Both the position numbers and the translations under genes were made by a program. From Nitzschia sp. DOCU1 (lineage: Eukaryota > Bacillariophyta > Bacillariophyceae > Bacillariales > Bacillariaceae): 64,000 nt of DNA. Positions 18,703 through 26,918 of the stretch are shown in pieces; position 1 is the stretch's first letter; each line of letters begins with the position of its first letter. The notes below the pieces were generated by a model. It searched no databases, had not been told where the DNA came from, and saw nothing but the letters and a program-made list of their open reading frames with translations. The DNA lies in NCBI GenBank assembly GCA_951394045.1, contig OX595987.1, forward strand, positions 620,001 to 684,000, in the 5' to 3' direction.

Positions 18703-21700
18703 ATGACTACACGCCGCCACCATTCTACACAAACTGCACGTCCTCTCACTGCATTTCAACATACTCTCACTGCATTTCAACACACTGCATCCCAAACTGC
18801 ACGCCCCCTCACTGCACTCCTAAATACCGCATCAAACCAAACTGCACGCCCCCACACTGCACTTACTACTGAACGAACCTCGCGTATTGCCCTGCACGCG
18901 CCACCATCATCACAGCAGGGGCCCCGGCGCGAACTGCGCCAGTCAGCACTTACGCCCACACGCGAACTATCCGAACGACAAGCAGCTGTCCAGGCCCTGC
19001 GCGCCATGCACCAGGCCAGGGCCCAAGAGCTGGACACGGCCAGACAACAATATCAAAAAGCGTTGCAAAACTCAAGCCCAGTCATGATGACGCATGCTAC
19101 GACTACAAACCCGACTCCTCTGGCGACCGCCATGCACGGCCACAAAACTGAGGGCCCGATCGGCAAGATGCGATCGACGCCGTGGGTCACGGCGCAAATC
19201 GTTGGGAGCCCGTCACAGCTTGCTCATCATCGATCACAAGAACGAAATCTACACCGAATCAACGCGCTCAACGCACGAGACACAAGAATCATCAGTAAGT
19301 ATAGCTCAGTACACGAAATCTTTCCCACCCTCCCCGCCCCAGACGACTTCTTTCAACCACCCCCGTGGCTGGCCCAGTCCGTCCCGATGATCAATGGCTC
19401 CGACGTAGCGGTTCCGGACGCGCCACCCTTCATCTTCGACACGGGAGAAGAAGCACAACTACACAACATCGCCAAGCTGAAAGAATTCAACTATGACCTG
19501 GATGCGTTGATACGCCGACACGAGTCGACAACAATAGCGTACGGGAAGGAATTCCGACCGCTGAAAGATCTTTCAAGAATATACGAGAGGCACCCAAGCT
19601 GGCCAAGGATTAAAGAGTACATGACGAGAGGAGTCTCTTTCTACTTCAAGCGAGAGATAACAGAAGAAGAACGAAAAGAAGACCTACGACTGGCCATGGA
19701 CTATGGCAACCACAAGTCAGCTACAAAGGAAGAAGCCGAGGTGGAAAGACTATTGAAGAAAGAGGTAGAGCACGGATTTGCACTACCTATTCCCAAGGAA
19801 CGCCTAGAAGACATCCCCGGCGCCATCTTGCAGCCCATGGGAGCGGCGAAGCAGTCGACACTCACACCCACAGGTCAGAGGGTGGAGAAACTACGGCTGA
19901 CGCACGACAGCTCGTTCAACTTCACAAAGGACAGGCGGTCGGTGAACGATCGAATCGACGAACAAGCCTACAACGAACTTATCTACGGGCACTGCTTACA
20001 GAGGGTACTTCACTTCGTGGTGGCGCTGCGGCTGAAACACCCAGACAAGACAATCTTCACGGCGAAATTCGACTACTCGGATGCGTATCGCCGCTTGCAC
20101 CACAACGGGGCCACGGCACTCATGCAAATCATCGCCTTGGGGAAGATGGCACTTATCATGTTGCGAATGGCATTTGGCGGGACCCCAAATCCCGCCGGGT
20201 GGACCACGATATCAGAAGCCGTGACGGATCTGTCAAATGAAATCTTGGTTGACTCGAATTGGGACCCAGCAAAGACGTTCCCACCTGGCCGAGAAACGAT
20301 CCCAGGACCAATACGAAACAGCCCATCCAAGACCGTGGGCCAGGCTAGAGAGATGGCCTACGGGATACCAGTGACCATCCCCTCGAGAACTGACGATTTC
20401 GTTGACGACTTGATCAACTCCTGTATTGACGACAGTGAGTGGCTGCGCCGCAGCGGCATCTGTGTGCCACTTGCCGTACACGTCACAAGCAGACCATACG
20501 CAGGAGAGAAGGAACCAATCAAGCGCCGTCCAAACCTCAGTCCCGACAAGATCGCCGCGGAAGGAACACACGCCGAAGTACAGATGGTTCTAGGTTGGGA
20601 ATTGGATGGAAAAGCTCTAACTCTGAGACTGCCGGACGACAAGTATCTAGCCTGGAGCGACGATCTGGGCAACGCCGCCAAGGACATGGTGCTCACCATC
20701 AAGGAACTCGAATCGCTTATTGGTCGGCTGAACCATGCCGCATCCATTCTACCCCTCGGCCGGCATTTCCTCACTCGTCTGAGAGAGAAGGTAGACACGC
20801 TGAACCGTCGCTGGGGTAAGGCACAGCTCAGTCGAGCCGACGTCGACGACCTTGAACAGTTTTCTCTGTTCTTGAAGAAAGCGAATCGGGGAATGTCCCT
20901 GAACCTGCTAGTCCACAGGAAGCCAACCAAGATTGGAGTTTCGGATTCATGTCCTGTAGGACTAGGAGGATTCTCTCTATCTGGGAGAGCTTGGCGCGTC
21001 AGAGTACCCAGAGGCACTCGCATTCGAAAAGGAAGTGTGGCAAACAATGTCCTTGAGTTCTTAGCGCTGGCCATCACCGTGTGGATCATGTGCGAAGAGG
21101 CCGAGTCAGGAGAACACGACTGCCTCCTAGCCGTGGCAGACAACACGAGTGCCCTTGGGTGGATGTTCAAAGCCGGGAGCCTGCGAAAAGATTCCCCCTA
21201 CTTTGAGGTTGTGCAGATCATCGCCCGGAAGATAGCGACATTGGTCTACGAGGCGGACGTCTGCCTGGGTCGCCAACACATAAAAGGAGAGGAGAACAAG
21301 GTTGCCGACTGGCTGTCATTTGAAGGGGAGGAACGGGAGGAAGGGTCTTGTCCACTTACCGAGGACTACCCGGACAATGTCACTCTAACACATCGCTTCC
21401 ACGAATACTTTCCACAGATGATTCCAGACGGCTTTCGAATATCCCCATTAGAGCCAGAGAAGCTCTCCTGGATAGTGTTCGTACTGCGAACTCTCGAATC
21501 ATCCTTGACGCAAGAAGAGAGTCGTCGAACGAGAGAGAGGACAGGTACTGGAGAAGATTTCGTCGATACGTCAAGTCAATGGACCTTGATTACGACGAGA
21601 TCGATCAGTTATCCGAACAAGAGAAAGACGTGTTCGGAAAGGCCTTCCTGGAGACTGTTAGAACTGGCCGATTCGATGAAGGAGGACAATTGGTTGGGAA

Positions 21701-21837
21701 GCGTGATCGACCAGTGGCAGCGAGTACAGTCCGAGGTGCCGCAAGCGCAGTGGCTTCGGCGTTACGGCGCCATCTCAAGAGGAGCCCCTTTCACGACAAT
21801 GAAGGAAGGATCCGACCAGCACTGGGAGAGCTCATAG
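18703..21837 (+). CDS. Retroelement reverse transcriptase-RNase H (ORF2)
   Basis: A frame of 1044 residues. The first 60 codons are an imperfect tandem repeat (ARPLTA / FQHT units, DNA 18728-18870), so translation may start later, for example at Met103 or nearby. The reverse transcriptase has catalytic Asp457 in FDYSDAYRR and the FVDDL box with Asp568 and Asp569. RNase H follows with Asp748 (GVSDSC), Glu785 (VLEF), Asp813 (VADNTSALGW) and Asp869 (HIKGEENKVADW), so all catalytic residues are present. The last 160 codons overlap the recombinase frame in another phase. Only the first part of that overlap (through PLEPEKLSWIVFVL) looks like a genuine protein tail. DIRS-like rather than Ty3 because a recombinase, not a DDE integrase, follows. 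Confidence 0.88.
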   Translation: MTTRRHHSTQTARPLTAFQHTLTAFQHTASQTARPLTALLNTASNQTARPHTALTTERTSRIALHAPPSSQQGPRRELRQSALTPTRELSERQAAVQALRAMHQARAQELDTARQQYQKALQNSSPVMMTHATTTNPTPLATAMHGHKTEGPIGKMRSTPWVTAQIVGSPSQLAHHRSQERNLHRINALNARDTRIISKYSSVHEIFPTLPAPDDFFQPPPWLAQSVPMINGSDVAVPDAPPFIFDTGEEAQLHNIAKLKEFNYDLDALIRRHESTTIAYGKEFRPLKDLSRIYERHPSWPRIKEYMTRGVSFYFKREITEEERKEDLRLAMDYGNHKSATKEEAEVERLLKKEVEHGFALPIPKERLEDIPGAILQPMGAAKQSTLTPTGQRVEKLRLTHDSSFNFTKDRRSVNDRIDEQAYNELIYGHCLQRVLHFVVALRLKHPDKTIFTAKFDYSDAYRRLHHNGATALMQIIALGKMALIMLRMAFGGTPNPAGWTTISEAVTDLSNEILVDSNWDPAKTFPPGRETIPGPIRNSPSKTVGQAREMAYGIPVTIPSRTDDFVDDLINSCIDDSEWLRRSGICVPLAVHVTSRPYAGEKEPIKRRPNLSPDKIAAEGTHAEVQMVLGWELDGKALTLRLPDDKYLAWSDDLGNAAKDMVLTIKELESLIGRLNHAASILPLGRHFLTRLREKVDTLNRRWGKAQLSRADVDDLEQFSLFLKKANRGMSLNLLVHRKPTKIGVSDSCPVGLGGFSLSGRAWRVRVPRGTRIRKGSVANNVLEFLALAITVWIMCEEAESGEHDCLLAVADNTSALGWMFKAGSLRKDSPYFEVVQIIARKIATLVYEADVCLGRQHIKGEENKVADWLSFEGEEREEGSCPLTEDYPDNVTLTHRFHEYFPQMIPDGFRISPLEPEKLSWIVFVLRTLESSLTQEESRRTRERTGTGEDFVDTSSQWTLITTRSISYPNKRKTCSERPSWRLLELADSMKEDNWLGSVIDQWQRVQSEVPQAQWLRRYGAISRGAPFTTMKEGSDQHWESS

Positions 21838-22646
21838 CTGCATACCAAAGCGTAGACCCGCCAAAGAAGAGCCAAAGATCCATCACGCCCAAGTTCTTGA
21901 TGACCATGTACAAGCACTTTGTCGATGATGATGGGCGAAACCACGGCGACACTATGAACGCCCATTTTGTGGATCTCTACTTAGGGATGTTCTTCTTTGC
22001 GGGAAGGTGCTGCGAGTATTGCGTCACAAAAGAAGCAGGGAGAACCAAACGCCTGACAGTGGCAGATGTGACATTTCGAGATGATCAAAGATTCGTAATG
22101 ACAGTGGATAACGAAATGAGCCTTGATATGGCGAAGTATGTCACTCTCAGATTTAAGGACCAAAAGAACCGCGTCAAAGGCGAGAGCCGAACCCAAGGGA
22201 GAACCGGGAACAAAATATTGGACCCCGTCTCACGACTTGGGTACGCTGTGCTCAGAATCAAACGACGCGTGAAAGACTGGAGTGGAGACACCGAGTTGTG
22301 CACAATAGGGAGGGAGTCGAATGTGTTGAGAATCACAGAAGAGATCGCCCTAGAAACGGTGCGAAGCATATGTAGAATTTACGGGGGGAGCAAAGAGTTT
22401 GGATTCGACCCATCCGAGATTGGAAACCGCTCCCTCAGATCAGGGGCCGCAATGGCGTTGGCGCTCAGTCCCAAGAACCACCCAGACTTAAAAATCAAGA
22501 CACTGGGAAGATGGAAGTCTGACGCCTTCCTAGCATACATACGACCCCAGATACTGGAGCTGACAAGCAACCTAGCCGGAGACATGGTGGAGAATGCCGC
22601 CACGTACACCATGACGGACCAGGCAGACATGAGACTAGATTTCTAG
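21348..22646 (+). CDS. Retroelement tyrosine recombinase (ORF3)
   Basis: An open frame of 432 codons in the -1 phase relative to ORF2, overlapping it by 490 bases. The first ATG is at 21579 (codon 78), but protein-like sequence (REALLDSVRTANSR) begins upstream, so the protein may be made by -1 frameshifting or by reinitiation. Catalytic motifs of the phage-integrase fold are visible: Arg220 in FFAGRCCEYC, R361-S-L-R364-SG (the HxxR box with His changed to Arg), Trp389 in LGRWKSD and Tyr397 in AYIRPQ. This enzyme would insert a circular cDNA by site-specific-like recombination. Both catalytic arginines and the nucleophile are intact. Confidence 0.85.
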   Translation: MSTYRGLPGQCHSNTSLPRILSTDDSRRLSNIPIRAREALLDSVRTANSRIILDARRESSNEREDRYWRRFRRYVKSMDLDYDEIDQLSEQEKDVFGKAFLETVRTGRFDEGGQLVGKRDRPVAASTVRGAASAVASALRRHLKRSPFHDNEGRIRPALGELIAAYQSVDPPKKSQRSITPKFLMTMYKHFVDDDGRNHGDTMNAHFVDLYLGMFFFAGRCCEYCVTKEAGRTKRLTVADVTFRDDQRFVMTVDNEMSLDMAKYVTLRFKDQKNRVKGESRTQGRTGNKILDPVSRLGYAVLRIKRRVKDWSGDTELCTIGRESNVLRITEEIALETVRSICRIYGGSKEFGFDPSEIGNRSLRSGAAMALALSPKNHPDLKIKTLGRWKSDAFLAYIRPQILELTSNLAGDMVENAATYTMTDQADMRLDF

Positions 22647-23131
22647 TGGGACGAAGAAGTCAACACACGATCCAAGAAGAAGGCTTAAGGGAGCTGAGTC
22701 ACATCGGGAGTTCACTGGCCGCCCACCATCCCTTAAACCTTGAGCAATCGAGGCAAGGCGATGGACTTTAAGGGGGAAGCCCGAAAAGGGGGCTTAGGCC
22801 ATTTGAAACAACTCAAGGCACGACTACCAGTAGCACGAGTACATCGGGCAACCGTCTAGTAGTCGACGGGAGTAGCTTGACGCTCGCGTCAGGCGATTTT
22901 CGAGATGCTAATCCTTTTAGTCAATGGCTCATAACCGCAGAAAAGGAGTTCGGAATCGAAGCGATGCACGCGTGCTCACGTGCGTCCAAGTACATATGGT
23001 TCGGAAAAGTTGCTCGTCACACTACCTCAACGTGATATTAGCAGGCAGAAAGAAAGTCGTGGAAAGTTCCAGTGATGTGACCGGGATGACCATGGACATC
23101 GTCATTTCTTTGCGAAGGTCACATTGTAAGC
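22647..23131. other. 3' flank of the retrotransposon and upstream of the prolyl hydroxylase gene
   Basis: No gene. The first 200 bases contain several small foldbacks, including CCCTTAAA (22730-22737) against TTTAAGGG (22767-22774) and an AAGCCC/GGGCTT pair just after, suggesting a structured 3' end of the element. The exact element end was not found. The rest should be the promoter of the gene at 23132. Confidence 0.4.
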
Positions 23132-25278
23132 ATGAAACTCCACTTTCAAATATTGACGGGGTTTTTGCTTTTCGTCGAGCAAGTCTCATCCCAGGCGTGT
23201 TTGGCAGACGGGCGGTGCGATACTCATGAACGATGCACGGCCTGGAAAGAGGAAGGCGAATGTGTTCAAAATGCGGATTACATGCGGAAGCATTGCCCCG
23301 CCACTTGTTCCGAACCTTCAGCCGATGCCACCACCGCCAATCAAAAGGATTGTGTTGACACCCACCCGCGGTGTTTCGTGTGGGCTGAGCTGGGAGAGTG
23401 CGATACCAATCCCGAGATGTTAACGCTCTGCCCCCAGAGTTGCAATACCTGTCCCATGGCAGCATCCGTTGATTGCATAGACGCGCACGAACTTTGCAGC
23501 TTCTGGGCCGACAAAGGGGAATGCTCCAACAATCCCACCGTAAGTATTGTTAAAAATTTGGAGTGGAGAAGTGTGCGGAGATCTATGATCCTCTCATTGT
23601 TGACTCCATCGTCATTGTGCTTGCGTACAGTACATGCATGCCAACTGCCCGAAAAGCTGTGGTACTTGCGCCAGAGTTGCTAAAGAGGCCTCACCGGTTA
23701 CCCAAAAGATGAATGCAGAGCAAATCATGGCTACTTCGGAACGATTTGGAGTAAGGCAACTAGCTAGCGGCGGCGAGGCTGCAGATACCTTAAAAGTGAT
23801 TAAAGAGTCGATAGACTACATGGCAAGCGACGAGGTCCAGAATTTGCCAGGGGAATATCGGGACGAATGCAGAAACAAACACAAGCTCTGTTCATTTTGG
23901 GCTGTCACAGGTACGTTGAACAGGTGCTTTCTTCTGTTGGCTTATGAAGCAGGATTGATTAATTCTGACCTTTTCGGACCGTTTCAGGCGAATGTGAGAA
24001 CAATCAAGCTTGGATGAAGATTAATTGTGCCCCGGCCTGCCTGAGCTGTGGTTTATTAGAGTGAGTAGGGTTGTTTAGAAGTTGAGGGATGACCCTCGGG
24101 GGCCGACGGCAGCTAGGGGATCTATTCTGCTAAATCATTTTTTACCTTTCCATACTGTCTGCCCTTTTAGTATGAAGAAACGATGTCCACCACTACCAGA
24201 CGCAAAGCCCGCACTACTCCCCGGCGAATTGAACAAAATGTTCGAAAGGATTGTGGCTACGGCTCCGGGAAATGCTACAAGCACATCACAAAAAATGCGA
24301 TTGACGTTGGGCGGGATGACAGAGTACACTGTGCATGTGCACTCTCGGCCCAGCGCAGGACCCTCGCAAGAGATAAGCCTGGTACAGGACCGAGCACGAC
24401 CACCTTGGCTGATTACTTTCGACAACTTTGTCACCCCGGAAGAATGCGACAAAATGATCGAGCTGGGGTAAGAAACACGGTTCAAAAGGTTGCTCGCTCT
24501 TTTGTGCAGGGTACGAAGTTGAATCTAACACGTTATAACTCCACCCCGTTTTCAGTTACAAAGCTGGTTACAAGCGCTCCGAGGATGTCGGGAAAACAAA
24601 ATTAGATGGGACCGTCGACGGCAAGAAGAGTGAGGGCAGAACGTCAGAAAACGCCTGGTGCTCCACCCGCAATGGATGCCGTGATGACCCTACTGCAGCT
24701 ATATTGCACGAACGAATCGCCACGGTACTTGGTATTCCAGACGTGAATAGTGAAGACTTTCAAATTTTGAGATATGAAGTCGGGCAATTTTACAACACTC
24801 AGTAAGTTCATCAAGTACCATCGCTGGAGAGGGCGAGCGTGGTTTGAGAGACTATCCTTCTAACAAAATGAAAATTGCCATGCTGGCGGAAGCCATGACT
24901 ATATTCCGCACCAAAAGGATCGTCAATGTGGCCCGAGAATTCTGACTTTCTTCATTTACTTGTCGGATGTCGAGGCGGGAGGCGGAACCGACTTTCCGGA
25001 TCTTGGAATTACGGTCTTGCCCAAGAAAGGTTCTGCAGTATTGTGGCCTAGTGTTTATGACTCGGATCCATTGGAGGACGATCCTCGCATGAGGCATCAG
25101 GCGCTGCCGGTAGAGGCTGGAACCAAGTTTGCGGCAAACGGTTGGATTCACATGTACGATTATCTTGGGCCACAGGTAAGTACGGTGTACCCCGTCAAAA
25201 CTGGACATCAAGTGCAAAGGCAAGGCCCTGACACGGCACACCGTTAACGTTCTCCACCAGGCACGCGGGTGCAATTGA
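23132..25278 (+). CDS. Prolyl 4-hydroxylase-type 2OG dioxygenase with four ShKT domains
   Basis: Seven exons: 23132-23539, 23631-23910, 23988-24060, 24171-24467, 24556-24801, 24893-25175, 25261-25278. All junctions are GT-AG and phases agree, giving 534 residues. The N-terminus (MKLHFQILTGFLLFVEQVSS) is a signal peptide. Four six-cysteine ShKT modules follow, with repeated patterns such as CSFWADKGEC and CPKSCGTC; exon joins fall inside modules three and four. The catalytic domain has the HxD iron ligands in YNTHHDYIP, a distal His in NGWIHMYD, and Lys in GTKF for 2-oxoglutarate. It should hydroxylate prolines in secretory-pathway proteins. The join at 24893 uses a weak acceptor (GGAAG) but is needed to keep HHD. 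Confidence 0.9.
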
Positions 25279-25376
25279 GACATCAGAAGAGGTCCTAGGT
25301 ACTCTATAGCAAAATTACTATCACGTCAAACCAGCACCAGTTCGTTGCCGCGTCGGTTTGCCGCTTTTCGCCCTGT

Positions 25377-26918
25377 CTATCGCATCACGTTGTCAAGTGA
25401 ACTTATAGGCGAACGAAACGAGGCGAATATTCGATCAAACTCTGCACGTGCAGCCTCTCCCTCCGGCAAGGTGACAGAACCGTAGTTGTAAAGGAGAGCC
25501 TCTCGCCATTGTTGACGGCTTGTGATTTGCAGTGCACTATCTCGAAGCAATCCGCCGTCGGAAGTTAAGCGCTCGTCCCAGTCCATATCATCCTGGTCGT
25601 CGCCATCTTCATTCTCTATGCCATCGACATTCAACCATCTTACTCCTCCACCGCTAGTCCTCCTTAATCTCATACGTGTCGGACGCGCTGGCAGACTTCG
25701 CCCTGATTCCATCTTTTCTGGCAGCGGGAAAGAAGCAAACAAGCCCCAGCAATTTTCCAGGACGAAGCCCCAGTTGCCAGTGGGTGATCGCTGGCTAATG
25801 TACGCTGGAACATCGCGTCCGGCGACATTCAATCGAATGTATGCACCACGAGGGCGGGACGGCATGTCCATAGGAGAATCGATAAATCGCCACTTCATTG
25901 AAATCTGGACACCGTCTGCCCCATCCTCGTCCCCCAACATTTCTGCGTGATAGTGTGGTGCATCCAAGAAGGGTCGAACGACACTGAGAGCATTCGGGTA
26001 TGTGGGATCGGGGACCAGCTCCTGCACAGTACCGTCTTTCAGGAAGACCATTTTTCGACTCGGGAGCCCGGCGTGCCAAGGATCAAAGGACGTCCAAGCC
26101 GCACCGGCTGACTCTTTGAAGCGGAAATACCAAATAGTCCCCCCTCCCGTTTCTGGATCAAAACATAGTTCCTGTTCCCGAATCTCTTTTCGGGAGTTGC
26201 CATCCTGGAAGCTTAGGTGATAAGCTTTCATTGCCTCGCTTCCTTGTTTTGCTTTTCGGGCCGTTGCTGGGATTGCAACTTTGCCCTGCCAAAGAGTTGC
26301 GAGGTGCAGTGTCCAACCAGCCTCATCCTTGCTGCCTTGCAGCCTCAGCCGCTTCGAAGCTTCTCTTGAAGCTAACAAAGACGTTACATCCAAGAATGAT
26401 AATATTTCACATAGCAGCTCGTCGGGAATTAACGAAATTGTATCATCCGGTGCGTAAGCTGGGCGCCGGGCTTGCAGCAGGGTAGCACTCTGCTTCGATG
26501 GGCGAGAGCCCGTAGAGACGCCATGACGGATAGGAACTGGTTCAAGATCGAAATCATCTAACGCTGATTCATAACTCGTATCAGAGGTTTCGCTGTCATA
26601 TCTGCTTTGTTCGATAAGCATTGTCTCGGAGAAGCCAATGGGAGTCCTGTCGACAACACAGGAAAATGGTCCTCTACCCAACGTGGACACTAGTTTGTCG
26701 TCATCGAACAGCAGATCGTCCACTTTCATGTCATCACACCCCATGGAAGACTCATGTTCACTGAGACAAAGCGAGCTGTGTGAACAATTTGGTACATCGC
26801 ACCATGCATTGCTATCCTTCATTGACGCCGAGACGTGTGCCCCACTTTCACATCCCTTTTCAACGGGATCACCAAATAGCGCTGCGGAGCCCGACGTCCC
26901 GATTGTTTGATCGCACAT
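25377..26918 (-). CDS. F-box protein
   Basis: An intron-free frame of 513 residues. An F-box lies at about residues 164-200 (IPDELLCEILSFLDVTSLLASREASKRL), which should bind SKP1 and place the protein in an SCF ubiquitin ligase. The N-terminal 160 residues are acidic and Ser-rich. The C-terminal 300 residues form a possible substrate-binding domain with aromatic-rich strands (GGGTIWYFRFKESAGAAWTS, KWRFIDSP, NWGFVLENCWGLF). I do not recognise this as Kelch, LRR or WD40. No substrate can be named. It converges with the prolyl hydroxylase gene, 98 bases apart. Confidence 0.82.
   Translation of the reverse strand: MCDQTIGTSGSAALFGDPVEKGCESGAHVSASMKDSNAWCDVPNCSHSSLCLSEHESSMGCDDMKVDDLLFDDDKLVSTLGRGPFSCVVDRTPIGFSETMLIEQSRYDSETSDTSYESALDDFDLEPVPIRHGVSTGSRPSKQSATLLQARRPAYAPDDTISLIPDELLCEILSFLDVTSLLASREASKRLRLQGSKDEAGWTLHLATLWQGKVAIPATARKAKQGSEAMKAYHLSFQDGNSRKEIREQELCFDPETGGGTIWYFRFKESAGAAWTSFDPWHAGLPSRKMVFLKDGTVQELVPDPTYPNALSVVRPFLDAPHYHAEMLGDEDGADGVQISMKWRFIDSPMDMPSRPRGAYIRLNVAGRDVPAYISQRSPTGNWGFVLENCWGLFASFPLPEKMESGRSLPARPTRMRLRRTSGGGVRWLNVDGIENEDGDDQDDMDWDERLTSDGGLLRDSALQITSRQQWREALLYNYGSVTLPEGEAARAEFDRIFASFRSPISSLDNVMR

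Larger units (their letters stand above)
16468..22646 (+). mobile_element. Tyrosine-recombinase (DIRS-like) retrotransposon, coding part
   Basis: Three long intact frames occur in the order gag-like, reverse transcriptase plus RNase H, and tyrosine recombinase, which defines the DIRS/Ngaro/PAT type of retrotransposon. Unlike LTR elements, these integrate with a tyrosine recombinase and make no target duplication. No DDE integrase or LTRs are present around the frames. No DNA methyltransferase domain, found in many DIRS1 elements, was seen. The coordinates cover only the coding part. I could not identify the expected inverted termini or split direct repeats in the flanks (16085-16467 and 22647-23131). 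With all frames open, the copy may be recently active. Confidence 0.82.
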
